The notes under the pieces are model-generated. The model ran no database searches and was not told the origin of the DNA. It saw only the letters and a list, made by a program, of their open reading frames with translations. A stretch of 64,000 bases of DNA from Serratia oryzae (GTDB lineage Bacteria > Pseudomonadota > Gammaproteobacteria > Enterobacterales > Enterobacteriaceae): assembly GCF_001976145.1 (NCBI RefSeq), contig NZ_MOXD01000004.1:310482-374481 (forward strand). The letters are read 5' to 3'. How positions within the stretch are numbered: the stretch's first letter is position 1; the number at the start of each line of letters is the position of its first letter. The translations under genes and the position numbers were made by a program. This document shows positions 27,823 to 37,080 of the stretch, piece after piece.

Positions 27823-29112
27823 ATGCGTAAAAAAATGAAGAATACCCTGTTCTCTCTGGCTATTATTGCCGCCAGTTGTGCCGCTCTGACAGGCTGTGAC
27901 GATAATGCAGTTGCCAGTGAAAATGAAAAACAGGCCATCACTCTTTGGATCGCCCCAAATAATGTTCAAGAAGCATTTTGGAGTGAAGTGGTTGGTGAGT
28001 GGAATAAACAAGCCGATAAAAAGAAAGTCGTATTTTCAACTATCCCTGCGGCGGGGAGTTCCGAAGAAGCTATCATGAATGCGATCGCATCCGATCGTGC
28101 ACCAGACATTTCAGAAAATATTTTTACCGGGTTCGGCACCCAGTTAGCCGATTTAGGTCAGATCGTCGATCTTTCTACGTTGGATGGCTATCAGGCGTTA
28201 ATTCAAGCCCGTCAGATGAACGACATCATGCAGAATTGGAGTTATAACGGCAAAAATTACATCCTGCCGATTTATATTAATCCGGTGCTGTTCTGGTGGC
28301 GTGGCGATCTGTTGCAAGAGCAGGGTTTTAGCGGGATCCCGCAAACCTATGCCGAGATTTATGCGCTCTCCGAAAAATACACGATTGCAGATAAACGCTA
28401 CGCGTTGCAGGCCACCTCGGGCCGTAACTGGTGGGACCGCTGGTTTGATTTTATCGCCCTCTATTATGCCCAAAGTCACGGCAAGCCTTATATCGCCAAT
28501 CAGCAGGCCACCTATGATAACCAGGCCGGGCGCGACGTCATCGGCTTTTTAAATACGCTGTTTGAGAAAAAATGGACCGTGTACGATTTTGGTCAGGATG
28601 ACCCGTTAGCGACGGGCAAAGTGCTGGGCGCGGTGCGCGGCCCGTGGGATATCAGCCGCTATCAGCAACAGTACCCGGAAATCCTCAAGCAGATAAAAAT
28701 TGGCCCGATGCTGGTTAAAGATCAACAGGATACCCCACACACGTTCGCTGATGGCAAAGGGTTGGTGCTGTTCAGCCATTCCAAGGTCAAACCCGAAGCT
28801 TGGGAGTTTATCCAGTGGGTATTCAGCCAGCCAAAATTCGATAAACGTTGGGTGGAACTGACCGGCATGCCGCCCGCCCGGGCGGATTTGCTCACCAACC
28901 CGATGTTTGCGCAGTACTACCAGGAAAACCCGTATGCCGCGGCCTACGCCAAATATGTCAACGTGGCGGTGCCCCCGGCGTCCAGCAGTGAAACGGTAGA
29001 GATCCAGCGCAGCATGACGCAAATGCTTGAGAAAACGGCGTTTAAAACCCTGGCGCCGGATGAGGCACTGCAGCAGTCGGTGCAGGAAGTGAATGCACTG
29101 TTAAAGCCTTAA
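27823..29112 (+). CDS. Sugar ABC transporter substrate-binding lipoprotein
   Basis: A 429-residue family 1 extracellular solute-binding protein. The N-terminus is a lipoprotein signal with lipobox ALTGC (Cys25). The mature part shows typical features: a first beta-strand ITLWIAPNN, a central ILPIYINPVLFWWR segment rich in aromatic residues for sugar stacking, and GKVLGAVRGPWDISRY. AGGGA lies 8 bases before the chosen ATG. It is the first gene of the rightward operon under O3/CRP control. It should capture the oligosaccharide delivered by the porin downstream; the substrate is not identified. Confidence 0.92.
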   Translation: MRKKMKNTLFSLAIIAASCAALTGCDDNAVASENEKQAITLWIAPNNVQEAFWSEVVGEWNKQADKKKVVFSTIPAAGSSEEAIMNAIASDRAPDISENIFTGFGTQLADLGQIVDLSTLDGYQALIQARQMNDIMQNWSYNGKNYILPIYINPVLFWWRGDLLQEQGFSGIPQTYAEIYALSEKYTIADKRYALQATSGRNWWDRWFDFIALYYAQSHGKPYIANQQATYDNQAGRDVIGFLNTLFEKKWTVYDFGQDDPLATGKVLGAVRGPWDISRYQQQYPEILKQIKIGPMLVKDQQDTPHTFADGKGLVLFSHSKVKPEAWEFIQWVFSQPKFDKRWVELTGMPPARADLLTNPMFAQYYQENPYAAAYAKYVNVAVPPASSSETVEIQRSMTQMLEKTAFKTLAPDEALQQSVQEVNALLKP

Positions 29113-29173
29113 CTTAATAGTGGCGCTCGCTTAATTTCTCGCTTTGTGCCTTAAACCGGGCAGGTAACCATTA

Positions 29174-30052
29174 ATGATGATGTCCCTAAAGCTTAAAGAT
29201 AAACATGTAGGCAGCATTTTAGCTGCCTCCTACTTGGGATATACCAGCATATTCTGGCTGTATCCTTTTATTTGGCTTGCCGTATTATCGCTAACTGAAT
29301 GGCGCTTTGTCGGCACTCCGTCGTTCAACGGCTTGAAGAACTTTGCTCTGGTGATGCAGAACCCAATGTTCTGGAAGTCAATGCTGAACGTATTGCGCTT
29401 CTTGATGTATTACCTGCCGGTCGTGTTTATCTCTTCGCTGCTGTTTGCCTTTGGTTTACAGAAATTAAAATACGGCAGAACGTTTGTCGGGCTGAGCTTT
29501 CTATTGGCCAACGTCTCTTCTGGCGTGGCCTATTCCATCGTGTTCTCCAAAATCTTCAGTCAGAATGGGCCGTTGAACACTTTCTTGCATGACTGGTTTG
29601 GTTTTACCCTGCCTTGGCTAACCAGCCCGGATTTTGCCATGTTATCCATTGCGCTGGTGGTGACCTGGAAGTTTGTCGGTTATTACGGGCTGATTCTATT
29701 TTCCGGCCTCAACAGCATTCCCAAAGAAATTTATTCGGCGGCGGAACTGGACAATACCGGTGCCTTCAAACGCTTGTTCCATATCACATTACCGCTGATC
29801 AACCCGCAACTGATTATGGTTCTGGTATTAGCCATTACGGTCTCATTTGCGATTTTCACCGAGCCTTATCTGATTACCGGCGGCGGGCCGCTCAACAGCA
29901 CCACCACGCCGATGGTTGTGATGTATGAAGCGGCATTTATGAAAATGCAGCCCAGCTGGGCCGCCACCATGTCCATTTTTATCGCGTTGATCAGCTTTGC
30001 CATTATCTGGATTGTCAGAAAGTTGCTGGAAAGAAAGGTGGAGATCGTTTAA
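29174..30052 (+). CDS. Sugar ABC transporter permease (MalF/UgpA type)
   Basis: A 292-residue inner-membrane permease with about six transmembrane segments. The EAA loop that contacts the ATPase is present in its C-terminal half (YSAAELDNTGAFKRLFHITLPL). An LTEWRFVGTPSFNGLKNF segment is typical of CUT1 permeases. It lies 61 bases after the binding-protein gene and abuts the second permease with no gap, so the two form the membrane heterodimer. Confidence 0.93.
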   Translation: MMMSLKLKDKHVGSILAASYLGYTSIFWLYPFIWLAVLSLTEWRFVGTPSFNGLKNFALVMQNPMFWKSMLNVLRFLMYYLPVVFISSLLFAFGLQKLKYGRTFVGLSFLLANVSSGVAYSIVFSKIFSQNGPLNTFLHDWFGFTLPWLTSPDFAMLSIALVVTWKFVGYYGLILFSGLNSIPKEIYSAAELDNTGAFKRLFHITLPLINPQLIMVLVLAITVSFAIFTEPYLITGGGPLNSTTTPMVVMYEAAFMKMQPSWAATMSIFIALISFAIIWIVRKLLERKVEIV

Positions 30053-30877
30053 ATGAAAAAAACCATCAGCAGTCTCCTTATTCATCTGATTATGTTTTTC
30101 CTGGCGCTGTCGTGGCTTTATCCGTACATCTGGATGGTGCTGTCATCGTTTAAACCATCCGCCGATATATACACTACCGGGCTGTTCGAGGGCCGTTATT
30201 CATTTGATAACTATCATTTTCTGTTTGAAAACAGTGGCCGGGTAGAGAAACCCTTTCTAAAGACCCTGTTTAACTCTTTCTTTATCTCCACGGTGGTGAC
30301 AACGGCCGTTACCCTCAGTTCGATGTTTATCGGCTTTGCATTGGCAAAAATGCATTTCAAAGGCCAGTCGTTATTCAAAAACCTGCTGTTTTTACAGATG
30401 GTCTTCCCGGCTTTCATGTTTATTATCCCGCAGTTTGTGCTGGTGCGTGAACTGGGGCTGTTAAACAGCTATAGCGCCATGATTGTTCCATTCCTGATGA
30501 GTGCCTGGGGGATCTTTATGATTTCCCAAAGTTTTCAGGGCACACCCAATGACTATATCCACGCCGCGAAAATTGATAACGCCAGCCTGTGGCAAATCAT
30601 GATCTATCTGATGATGCCGCTGAATAAAGCGATTATCGCCATTGTGGCGCTGTTCACCTTTGTCGGCACCTGGGACAACTTCCTGTGGCCGCTGATTGTT
30701 ATTCAGGACGAGAGCAAAATGCCGCTCTCGGTGTTATTGGCCACTTTCAGCAAATCCTATGGTGTCTATGTTGGGCCGGTGATTGCAGGGGCGGTGATCC
30801 AGACCATCCCGATTGTCGTGCTGTTTGTTTTATTCCGTAAGTACTTCATGCAGGGCATGTCCCTGTCATTGAAATAA
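30053..30877 (+). CDS. Sugar ABC transporter permease (MalG/UgpE type)
   Basis: A 274-residue second CUT1 permease with six predicted transmembrane helices. The N-terminus has the SWLYPYIWMVLSSFKP signature. The EAA loop is IHAAKIDNASLWQIMIYLMMPL. It starts immediately after the stop of the first permease, implying coupled translation, and the GH13 gene follows 12 bases later. Confidence 0.93.
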   Translation: MKKTISSLLIHLIMFFLALSWLYPYIWMVLSSFKPSADIYTTGLFEGRYSFDNYHFLFENSGRVEKPFLKTLFNSFFISTVVTTAVTLSSMFIGFALAKMHFKGQSLFKNLLFLQMVFPAFMFIIPQFVLVRELGLLNSYSAMIVPFLMSAWGIFMISQSFQGTPNDYIHAAKIDNASLWQIMIYLMMPLNKAIIAIVALFTFVGTWDNFLWPLIVIQDESKMPLSVLLATFSKSYGVYVGPVIAGAVIQTIPIVVLFVLFRKYFMQGMSLSLK

Positions 30878-30889
30878 GGGGCTGACGTG

Positions 30890-32461
30890 ATGGCTGGCAC
30901 AGCGTGGTGGCGTGAAACGGTTTTCTATCAGGTTTATCTGCCCAGTTTCCAGGACGGTAACGGTGATGGGGTGGGGGATTTTTACGGGTTGATTGATCGG
31001 TTGGACTACTTGCAGGCGTTGGGGATCGGGGGGCTGTGGATCACGCCGTTCTACCCTTCACCGCTGGTGGATAATGGCTATGACGTCAGCGATTACCTTG
31101 ATGTTGCTGCACAATTTGGTTCGTTGGCGGTGTTCGAGCGTTTCATCGTCGAAGCTCACCAACGCAATATCCGGGTGATTATCGATCTGGTGCTGAATCA
31201 TGTGTCTACGCAGCATCCGTGGTTTAAAGATGCGCTGAATAATCCGGCCAGCCAGTATCGTGACTATTTTATTTTTACCCGTCAGCCCAATAACTGGCAG
31301 TCGTTTTTTGGCGGTTCTGCCTGGCAGCCTGAAGCCGACGGCGGCGAATATTACTACCATAAGTTTGCCATTGAGCAGGTCGATCTGAACTGGACTAACC
31401 CGGCGGTGGTTAAAGAAGCTAAAGCCGTGCTGGATTTCTGGCTAGGCAAGGGGGTGGACGGCTTCCGGCTGGATGTGATCAACTTCCTGTCGTGCAAAGG
31501 CATCGGCCCGGATAACCCGGTGCTGGCCAACGGTGAGCAGCAGCACCTTTATGATATTAACCAACCCGGCATTGACCGGTGCCTGGCGGATTTGCTGGCC
31601 CACGTCCGCGCCAAAGGGGACTACTTTATTGTCGGTGAAGTAGGCAGCGATAAGCTCAACGAACTGGTGCGCTATCAGTCTGCCGACTTATGCGATGTGG
31701 TTTTCAACTTTAACTTAGGCAGTTTGCCCACCTTTGATCCACCGCAGATTTTTCAGCAGTTGGCACTGATGAACAGTACGCTCAGCGGTGTGCCAACGCT
31801 GTTTTTCTCCAGCCATGATATGCGCAGGATGATCAGCCGTTTCGGGGATGATGTTGCCCGTGCCCGCGCGGTGGCTTGCCTGCAATTCATGGCTCGTGGC
31901 GTCCCATTTATTTATTACGGTGAAGAAGTGGGGATGCGCGACTATATCGCCACCAGCCCGGGGGCGATTCATGACATCCAAGGCAAAATGCATTATCGGC
32001 AGAAGCTGACGGAATGTGGCGATCCAGAAGAAGCCTTTCAATTTGCGCTAACCAACAGCCGTGATAATTCGCGTTCCCCAATGCAGTGGTCTGCTGCTCC
32101 CTACGCCGGGTTCAGCTCACAATCCCCTTGGATGCCGGTCAATGAAAATTACCGTGAGATCAATGTAGCGGCGGCGCAAACAGCCCGCTCTTCACTCTGG
32201 CATGATTATCAGTCTCTGATTGCCCTGCGCGCGAATTACCCGGTCTTTCAATATGGCGACTATGAGGAATTCACCCAGGTGCAAAACACCCTGATCTTCC
32301 GCCGCCGCTTCGGCCAACAGCGCGCCACGGTATTGATTAACTTTGGCGAGGCCTACTCATTGGCGCAGCCGCCACGCGGCAAGGTTTTATTTGATACTCG
32401 CAAGCACAGCGAAATGGCTCACAACGATATCGTTATTTTTATAGAGGATAGTAATGATTAG
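30890..32461 (+). CDS. GH13-family alpha-glucosidase-like enzyme (cytoplasmic)
   Basis: A 523-residue GH13 (alpha-amylase superfamily) enzyme without signal peptide. The (beta/alpha)8 barrel shows the motif DGNGDGVGDF (22-31), region I DLVLNH, the nucleophile Asp195 in GFRLDVINF and the acid/base Glu250 in IVGEVGSDK. Asp310 lies in region IV, read as SSHDMRR instead of the usual NHD. The closest general type is oligo-1,6-glucosidase/trehalose-6-phosphate hydrolase/dextran glucosidase. AGGGG lies 8 bases before the ATG; a GTG three bases earlier is also possible. It overlaps the GH130 gene by 8 bases. It probably removes an alpha-glucosyl residue from the imported sugar. Confidence 0.88.
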   Translation: MAGTAWWRETVFYQVYLPSFQDGNGDGVGDFYGLIDRLDYLQALGIGGLWITPFYPSPLVDNGYDVSDYLDVAAQFGSLAVFERFIVEAHQRNIRVIIDLVLNHVSTQHPWFKDALNNPASQYRDYFIFTRQPNNWQSFFGGSAWQPEADGGEYYYHKFAIEQVDLNWTNPAVVKEAKAVLDFWLGKGVDGFRLDVINFLSCKGIGPDNPVLANGEQQHLYDINQPGIDRCLADLLAHVRAKGDYFIVGEVGSDKLNELVRYQSADLCDVVFNFNLGSLPTFDPPQIFQQLALMNSTLSGVPTLFFSSHDMRRMISRFGDDVARARAVACLQFMARGVPFIYYGEEVGMRDYIATSPGAIHDIQGKMHYRQKLTECGDPEEAFQFALTNSRDNSRSPMQWSAAPYAGFSSQSPWMPVNENYREINVAAAQTARSSLWHDYQSLIALRANYPVFQYGDYEEFTQVQNTLIFRRRFGQQRATVLINFGEAYSLAQPPRGKVLFDTRKHSEMAHNDIVIFIEDSND

Positions 32462-33509
32462 GTATTCCGGTAATCCGTTAATTTCGCCCCAGGATATTAC
32501 GCCAAGTCGCCCAGGATTTAAGGTGGAGTGCGCTTTCAATGCTGGCGTCACCCGCGTTGGTGATGAAGTCATTATGCTGGTTCGCATTGCGGAAAGCGTG
32601 ATCCCCGAGAGCGAAGGTACCACCGTTGTGCCTTTGTTAGTGGAAACGGCACAAGGCTGGCAGGTGACGACGCGGAGATTTCAACACAACGATATCGCCT
32701 ACGATTTTAGCGATCCGCGGCTGATTACGGACAAAGCGGACCCGGCGATCGTCTTTTTAACCTCTCTTTCCCATCTGCGCGTGGCAAGAAGCCACGATGG
32801 CATCAGCTTCACCGTTGACGAGCGGCCATTTATTTTCCCGGACAACGGCTACGAGGCTTTTGGCTGCGAAGATGCCCGCATTACCACGATCGACGGGGCT
32901 TTTTATATTAACTATTCCGCCGTGTCCTCCAAAGGCATCTGTACCGCGCTGGCGGTGACTCGCGACTTCATCAGCGTTGAACGCTTGGGGCTGATTTTTT
33001 GCCCGGATAACCGCGATGTCTGCCTGTTCCCGGAGAAGATCGGCGGTAAGTATATGGCGTTACATCGCCCTGCCCCTAAGCACTTCGGCAAGCCCGAGAT
33101 CTGGCTGGCCAGCTCTACCGATCTGCTGCACTGGGGGGAGCACCAGCACCTGTTGGGGACTTCGCAAGATCCTTGGGATGCGCTGAAGTTGGGGGGCGGC
33201 GCACCGATGCTGAAAACGGAGAAAGGCTGGCTGCAGATTTACCACGGGGTGGACGTCAATCAGCGCTATGCGCTGGGGGCCATGCTGCTCGATCTGGCGC
33301 AACCGAACAAGATCCTGGCCAAATCGCCGGTGCCTTTGCTGCAGCCGCAAGCGCCTTACGAGCTGTATGGTTTCTTTAATAACGTCGTCTTTACCTGCGG
33401 TGCGTTAATCGAGAATGACGTTCTGAAGGTTTATTACGGCGCGGCGGACGAAAGCATGTGCCTGGCTGAAATGTCTCTGGCGCAACTGTGGCAACACCTG
33501 TCGGTGTAA
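32454..33509 (+). CDS. GH130-family enzyme (beta-mannoside phosphorylase or mannosidase)
   Basis: A 351-residue five-bladed beta-propeller enzyme of GH130. The catalytic-acid region is GCEDARIT with Asp140, preceded by VECAFNAGVTRVGDEVIMLVR, and the HRP motif (ALHRPAPKHFGKPEIW) lies on the substrate side. Characterised GH130 members act on beta-mannosides, mostly as inverting phosphorylases giving alpha-mannose 1-phosphate, some as beta-1,2-mannosidases. The clustered phosphomannomutase favours phosphorolysis. It has no signal peptide. The start overlaps the GH13 stop by 8 bases, and the DUF1861 gene follows after 17 bases. Confidence 0.87.
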   Translation: MIRYSGNPLISPQDITPSRPGFKVECAFNAGVTRVGDEVIMLVRIAESVIPESEGTTVVPLLVETAQGWQVTTRRFQHNDIAYDFSDPRLITDKADPAIVFLTSLSHLRVARSHDGISFTVDERPFIFPDNGYEAFGCEDARITTIDGAFYINYSAVSSKGICTALAVTRDFISVERLGLIFCPDNRDVCLFPEKIGGKYMALHRPAPKHFGKPEIWLASSTDLLHWGEHQHLLGTSQDPWDALKLGGGAPMLKTEKGWLQIYHGVDVNQRYALGAMLLDLAQPNKILAKSPVPLLQPQAPYELYGFFNNVVFTCGALIENDVLKVYYGAADESMCLAEMSLAQLWQHLSV

Positions 33510-33526
33510 TAAGGGAATAAACCAAG

Positions 33527-34462
33527 ATGAAACATCACTCTCCAGTCAGCGTTGCCCAACTGATCGCCGAGTACCGCCAGCGTACGTCGGGTACCACCTT
33601 TACCACTGCGCGGCTTGAATTCTGCGGCGTGGGTGACAGGGATGTGTACAACATTACTGCGCCGTTTATCTCCGCCGGGCGGGAAGTGATTGCCGGACGT
33701 GTTGAGGCCAGGGACTCTGAGCATGCGACTATCGTGTTTTTCACTGAACGTGAGGGGCAATGGACGCCGCTGGAAGACGCTCCACGGTTGCAATTACAGG
33801 ATCCGTTCTTCACCTGGATCGAAGAAGAGCTTGTTTTTGGCGGCGTCGAGATTGCTCCTCATCCCGACAAGCCTGCGCAGCTGATCTGGCAAACCGTTTT
33901 CTATCGCGGGCCTGACATCACCTCATTAACCCGTTTTACCTGTGGCCCATCGGGCATGAAAGATATCCGTCTGTGCCAGATCCAGCCGGGGCGCATCGGC
34001 GTTTTTACCCGGCCACAGGGCGAGATCGGCGGCAGGGGGATGATTGGGTATGCTGAGATCGGCAGCCTGGATGAACTTACGCCAAGCGTCATCGCCGGTG
34101 CAGAACTGCTCGAACGGCAGTTCAACAGCGATGAATGGGGCGGCGTTAATGAAACCCATTTACTCAGCGATGGCACTATCGGGCTACTGGCCCATATTGC
34201 TTGTTTCGATCAACAAGGAAGGAGGCACTACTATCCTGGGGTCTTTATCTTCAACCCGGACACGAGAAACTACACGCCTATCAAGATTATTGCGGCAAGA
34301 GATAACCTGCTACCCGGTGCGGCGAAACGCCCCGATTTAGTGGATGTCATTTTCCCAGGAGGCCTGGTTGCATTACCCGACAATCGTTGGCGGTTATACG
34401 TCGGGGCCAGCGATGCGGAAGCACATTGGATTGATATTGAGGATCCTTTTAACGGATTTTAA
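33527..34462 (+). CDS. DUF1861-family protein, propeller-like, next to GH130
   Basis: A 311-residue cytoplasmic protein that I assign to DUF1861 from its overall pattern (VYNITAPFISAGREVIAGRV near the start, EWGGVNETHLLSDGTIGLLAH and YYPGVFIFNP later). The blade-like beta repeats are reminiscent of five-bladed GH130/GH43/GH32-type propellers. No enzymatic activity is established in my knowledge. Its place right after GH130 in the same operon suggests a partner step on the same sugar, for example a second glycoside phosphorylase or hydrolase, but this is inference. It is 17 bases after the GH130 stop. Confidence 0.72.
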   Translation: MKHHSPVSVAQLIAEYRQRTSGTTFTTARLEFCGVGDRDVYNITAPFISAGREVIAGRVEARDSEHATIVFFTEREGQWTPLEDAPRLQLQDPFFTWIEEELVFGGVEIAPHPDKPAQLIWQTVFYRGPDITSLTRFTCGPSGMKDIRLCQIQPGRIGVFTRPQGEIGGRGMIGYAEIGSLDELTPSVIAGAELLERQFNSDEWGGVNETHLLSDGTIGLLAHIACFDQQGRRHYYPGVFIFNPDTRNYTPIKIIAARDNLLPGAAKRPDLVDVIFPGGLVALPDNRWRLYVGASDAEAHWIDIEDPFNGF

Positions 34463-34581
34463 TTCCCAGGCAATCTCAATTGCGCAGTTAACTGGCTTAA
34501 TGGAAAAAATAAATATCAATTATATTGAGTGGCATTCCTATTGCTAATAATCGGGGTGCCATCAGTTTAAAAGGGATTATC

Positions 34582-35700
34582 ATGAAATACTCAAAAGTCT
34601 TTACCCTGCTTTTACTGGCAGGTCTCTGCTCTGCTGCCCATGCGGGGAATACTCCAGCCACAAATAAAGCCAATAGCCAGCCTATTCTCGCTGGGGATAA
34701 AATTAAAATCGTCAAAGAGGGGGGGGATACAGTAGAAGCCGTGGTGGAATTCAGTGATGATCCTAACGAGGATAATATTGGTATTGTGCGTATTCCCAAG
34801 GATGAAAAAGCTTACTTTCACGGTAACTGGTTAGCCGAATATAAAATAGAGCATTTCCGTAACGAAGGGCGCGGCACCAATTCCCGCCCGGTGCATGAAA
34901 TCGTCTTCGCGGACGGGCGGGTAAACTTTGGTGATACCGGCTGGAATACCGGTTTCTTACTCAAGCAGGTGCGCTTTACCAACGATTTACGTAATGGCAG
35001 CAACCAGAAAGTTGATTTCCGCATGATAGAAATGGAGATCCGCCCGGCTTGGGCGAAAAGCGTCGATCAGCACTGGTTTATGCTGGAAGGGATCTATTTG
35101 GGCAAAACCGGCTATGAGAAAAACCGCACCACGGGCAGTGACAACAACATTGGCGGTGATGGTTATGGTTTCCGGCCTTACTACCGCTATCAGGTATCGG
35201 ATGACTTCAGCGTAGGCACCGATGTAAAAATGCTGGTGGAAGATAAAGATGCCCGTGGTGCCGATAACGGGCGTTTCCAGTTCTATGAAGCGTTGGTTAA
35301 CTTTAACTATCGTGCAGCAGATAATGTGCACGTCGGCTTTGAAGTGTTCCGTAAAGAAGGCCAGGACTTCAACCATGATGGTGATAAAACCGCCAACGTC
35401 CTGGAGCAGGAGTTCCGCCCTTGGGTTGCCTGGAATGTGGGTAAAAATAACTTCCTGTTTAAAATGGAACCTCAGTTAAGGCGCATCGGTGGGCGTGACG
35501 GTTATAAAGCTACCTCGAAAAGCCAGAAATATATCTTCAACTATAGCTACCCGATTGCCGATAACTTTTATCTGGTGGCCGAATATTTTTACCGGGTTGA
35601 GTATAACAAAGAGTTCTGGGATCGTAACGTGCGTGACAACAATAGCTACAGTGATACTACGACGCATTTCGGTAAATTAGGCATTAACTATGTGTTCTAA
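34582..35700 (+). CDS. Outer-membrane beta-barrel porin, OmpG-like
   Basis: A 372-residue exported protein. A Sec signal ends near residue 21 (SAAHA), then comes a region of about 60 residues before alternating amphipathic strands rich in aromatic residues, ending with the C-terminal phenylalanine (GKLGINYVF) recognised by the BAM machinery. It resembles monomeric sugar porins of the OmpG type, and ompG in E. coli also lies in a cluster with GH13, ABC and LacI genes. The start at 34582 has AAGGGA 7 bases upstream. It should let the oligosaccharide cross the outer membrane. Family assignment is moderate; a KdgM-like porin is the alternative. Confidence 0.75.
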   Translation: MKYSKVFTLLLLAGLCSAAHAGNTPATNKANSQPILAGDKIKIVKEGGDTVEAVVEFSDDPNEDNIGIVRIPKDEKAYFHGNWLAEYKIEHFRNEGRGTNSRPVHEIVFADGRVNFGDTGWNTGFLLKQVRFTNDLRNGSNQKVDFRMIEMEIRPAWAKSVDQHWFMLEGIYLGKTGYEKNRTTGSDNNIGGDGYGFRPYYRYQVSDDFSVGTDVKMLVEDKDARGADNGRFQFYEALVNFNYRAADNVHVGFEVFRKEGQDFNHDGDKTANVLEQEFRPWVAWNVGKNNFLFKMEPQLRRIGGRDGYKATSKSQKYIFNYSYPIADNFYLVAEYFYRVEYNKEFWDRNVRDNNSYSDTTTHFGKLGINYVF

Positions 35701-35781
35701 ATAGTGAGTGTTCCAAATAACTCGGGGTTGCGATTCATTTCCCTGCAGCTTGAAAACGACGGGTATCAAAAGAGAAAAAAT

Positions 35782-37056
35782 ATGAAACTACTAAATACTC
35801 TGTTTTGCATTATTGGGTTAACCACGTTTTCCTCTTCTGCCACGCTGGTTAATGCCAATCATCTGGATGCGTTATACCAAAAGATTACCGTGAAGGATAA
35901 AACGGAACTGGGCCTGATTCATATCTATAGTGAATTCCCAGATTATCGTTGGGTTAAAGATCCGATCGAAGGCGTCTCGGCAATTGATGACGTTGCTCGG
36001 GCGGTGGTTTTCTACCAGCGCCAGTATCAGCTCAACGGCTCGGCCGCAGATCTGGAAAAAGTTAAATCGCTGGTCCAGTTTATTCTCCATCAGCGGGCAG
36101 ATAACGGCTATTTTTACAACTTTATCTACCCGGATCACTCCATTAATAAAACCTATAAAACCAGCGTCGCGGAGCCTAACTGGTGGACGTGGCGTGCCTT
36201 GTGGGCGCTCACCCAGGCGTATCCTCTCTTGTTGAAGACGGACGAGGCGCTGGCGCAGAAAGTCCGTGAGACGATCTTCGCCACGACGGATGTCATTTAT
36301 AAAGATTTTAACTTTAAGCAGACCCGCGGTGAGAACGCAGGAATCGCGGTGCCTGAGTGGTTGCCACATACCGCAGGCGATCAGGCCTCAGTGCTGTTGA
36401 TGGGGCTGAGTGATGCCTATGCTCTGCAAGCTACGCCGGAAATTGAGAAGATGATGCGTTCCTTGGCGGCGGGTATCATGCTGATGCAGATCCAGGATGC
36501 ATCCTCGCCGGTGAATGGTGCGTTTTTAAGCTGGCAAAACCTATGGCATGGCTACGGCAACAGCCAGGCTTATGCCCTGCTTGAGGCGGGGAGTAGGTTG
36601 GGCGATCGCGATATGATCAAGGCGGCCTTTAAAGAGCTGGATCATTTCCACCCTTGGCTGATTAAAAATGGCCTGGCCAACGCTTTCACCGTTCAGCAGC
36701 AGGGTGAGAAGGTCACACTGATTGAGGAACATAAGTTTTCTCAGATCGCCTATATCATCCGTCCGATGGTATTTGCCAATATCAAGGCTTGGGAAATCTC
36801 GCGTGATTCGGTTTACCTGCAGCAGGCGGTCGACTTAACGTTGTGGTTCTTTAAGAAAAACCCGGCGCAGGCGCAGATGTATTATCCGGTGACGGGAATT
36901 GCTTTTGATGGTATCGATTCGGCGGCCAAGGTGAATAAAAACTCGGGTGCGGAATCCACCATTGAGGCTCTGCTCACGCTACAGCTGATGGAGTCTATAC
37001 CAGAGGCCAAACGCATGTTGGATGCCGCAATAGAGAAGCGGGATATTGAGCGCTAA
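35782..37056 (+). CDS. Exported protein of unknown function, possible alpha/alpha-barrel glycosidase
   Basis: A 424-residue protein with a Sec signal (MKLLNTLFCIIGLTTFSSS, cleavage near VNA-NH). I do not recognise the family. The mature part is helical and Trp-rich with repeated hairpin-like segments (EPNWWTWRALWALTQAYPLL, FLSWQNLWHGYGNSQAYALL, SQIAYIIRPMVFANIKAW). This suggests an alpha/alpha-toroid fold like that of many periplasmic glycosidases, lyases and epimerases. It is last in the sugar-uptake operon, 81 bases after the porin. A role in periplasmic trimming of the substrate is a guess. The start at 35782 begins a clean signal peptide; the ORF extends 26 codons upstream. Confidence 0.7.
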   Translation: MKLLNTLFCIIGLTTFSSSATLVNANHLDALYQKITVKDKTELGLIHIYSEFPDYRWVKDPIEGVSAIDDVARAVVFYQRQYQLNGSAADLEKVKSLVQFILHQRADNGYFYNFIYPDHSINKTYKTSVAEPNWWTWRALWALTQAYPLLLKTDEALAQKVRETIFATTDVIYKDFNFKQTRGENAGIAVPEWLPHTAGDQASVLLMGLSDAYALQATPEIEKMMRSLAAGIMLMQIQDASSPVNGAFLSWQNLWHGYGNSQAYALLEAGSRLGDRDMIKAAFKELDHFHPWLIKNGLANAFTVQQQGEKVTLIEEHKFSQIAYIIRPMVFANIKAWEISRDSVYLQQAVDLTLWFFKKNPAQAQMYYPVTGIAFDGIDSAAKVNKNSGAESTIEALLTLQLMESIPEAKRMLDAAIEKRDIER

Positions 37057-37080
37057 CTGCGATAACGAAAATGAGGTTGA

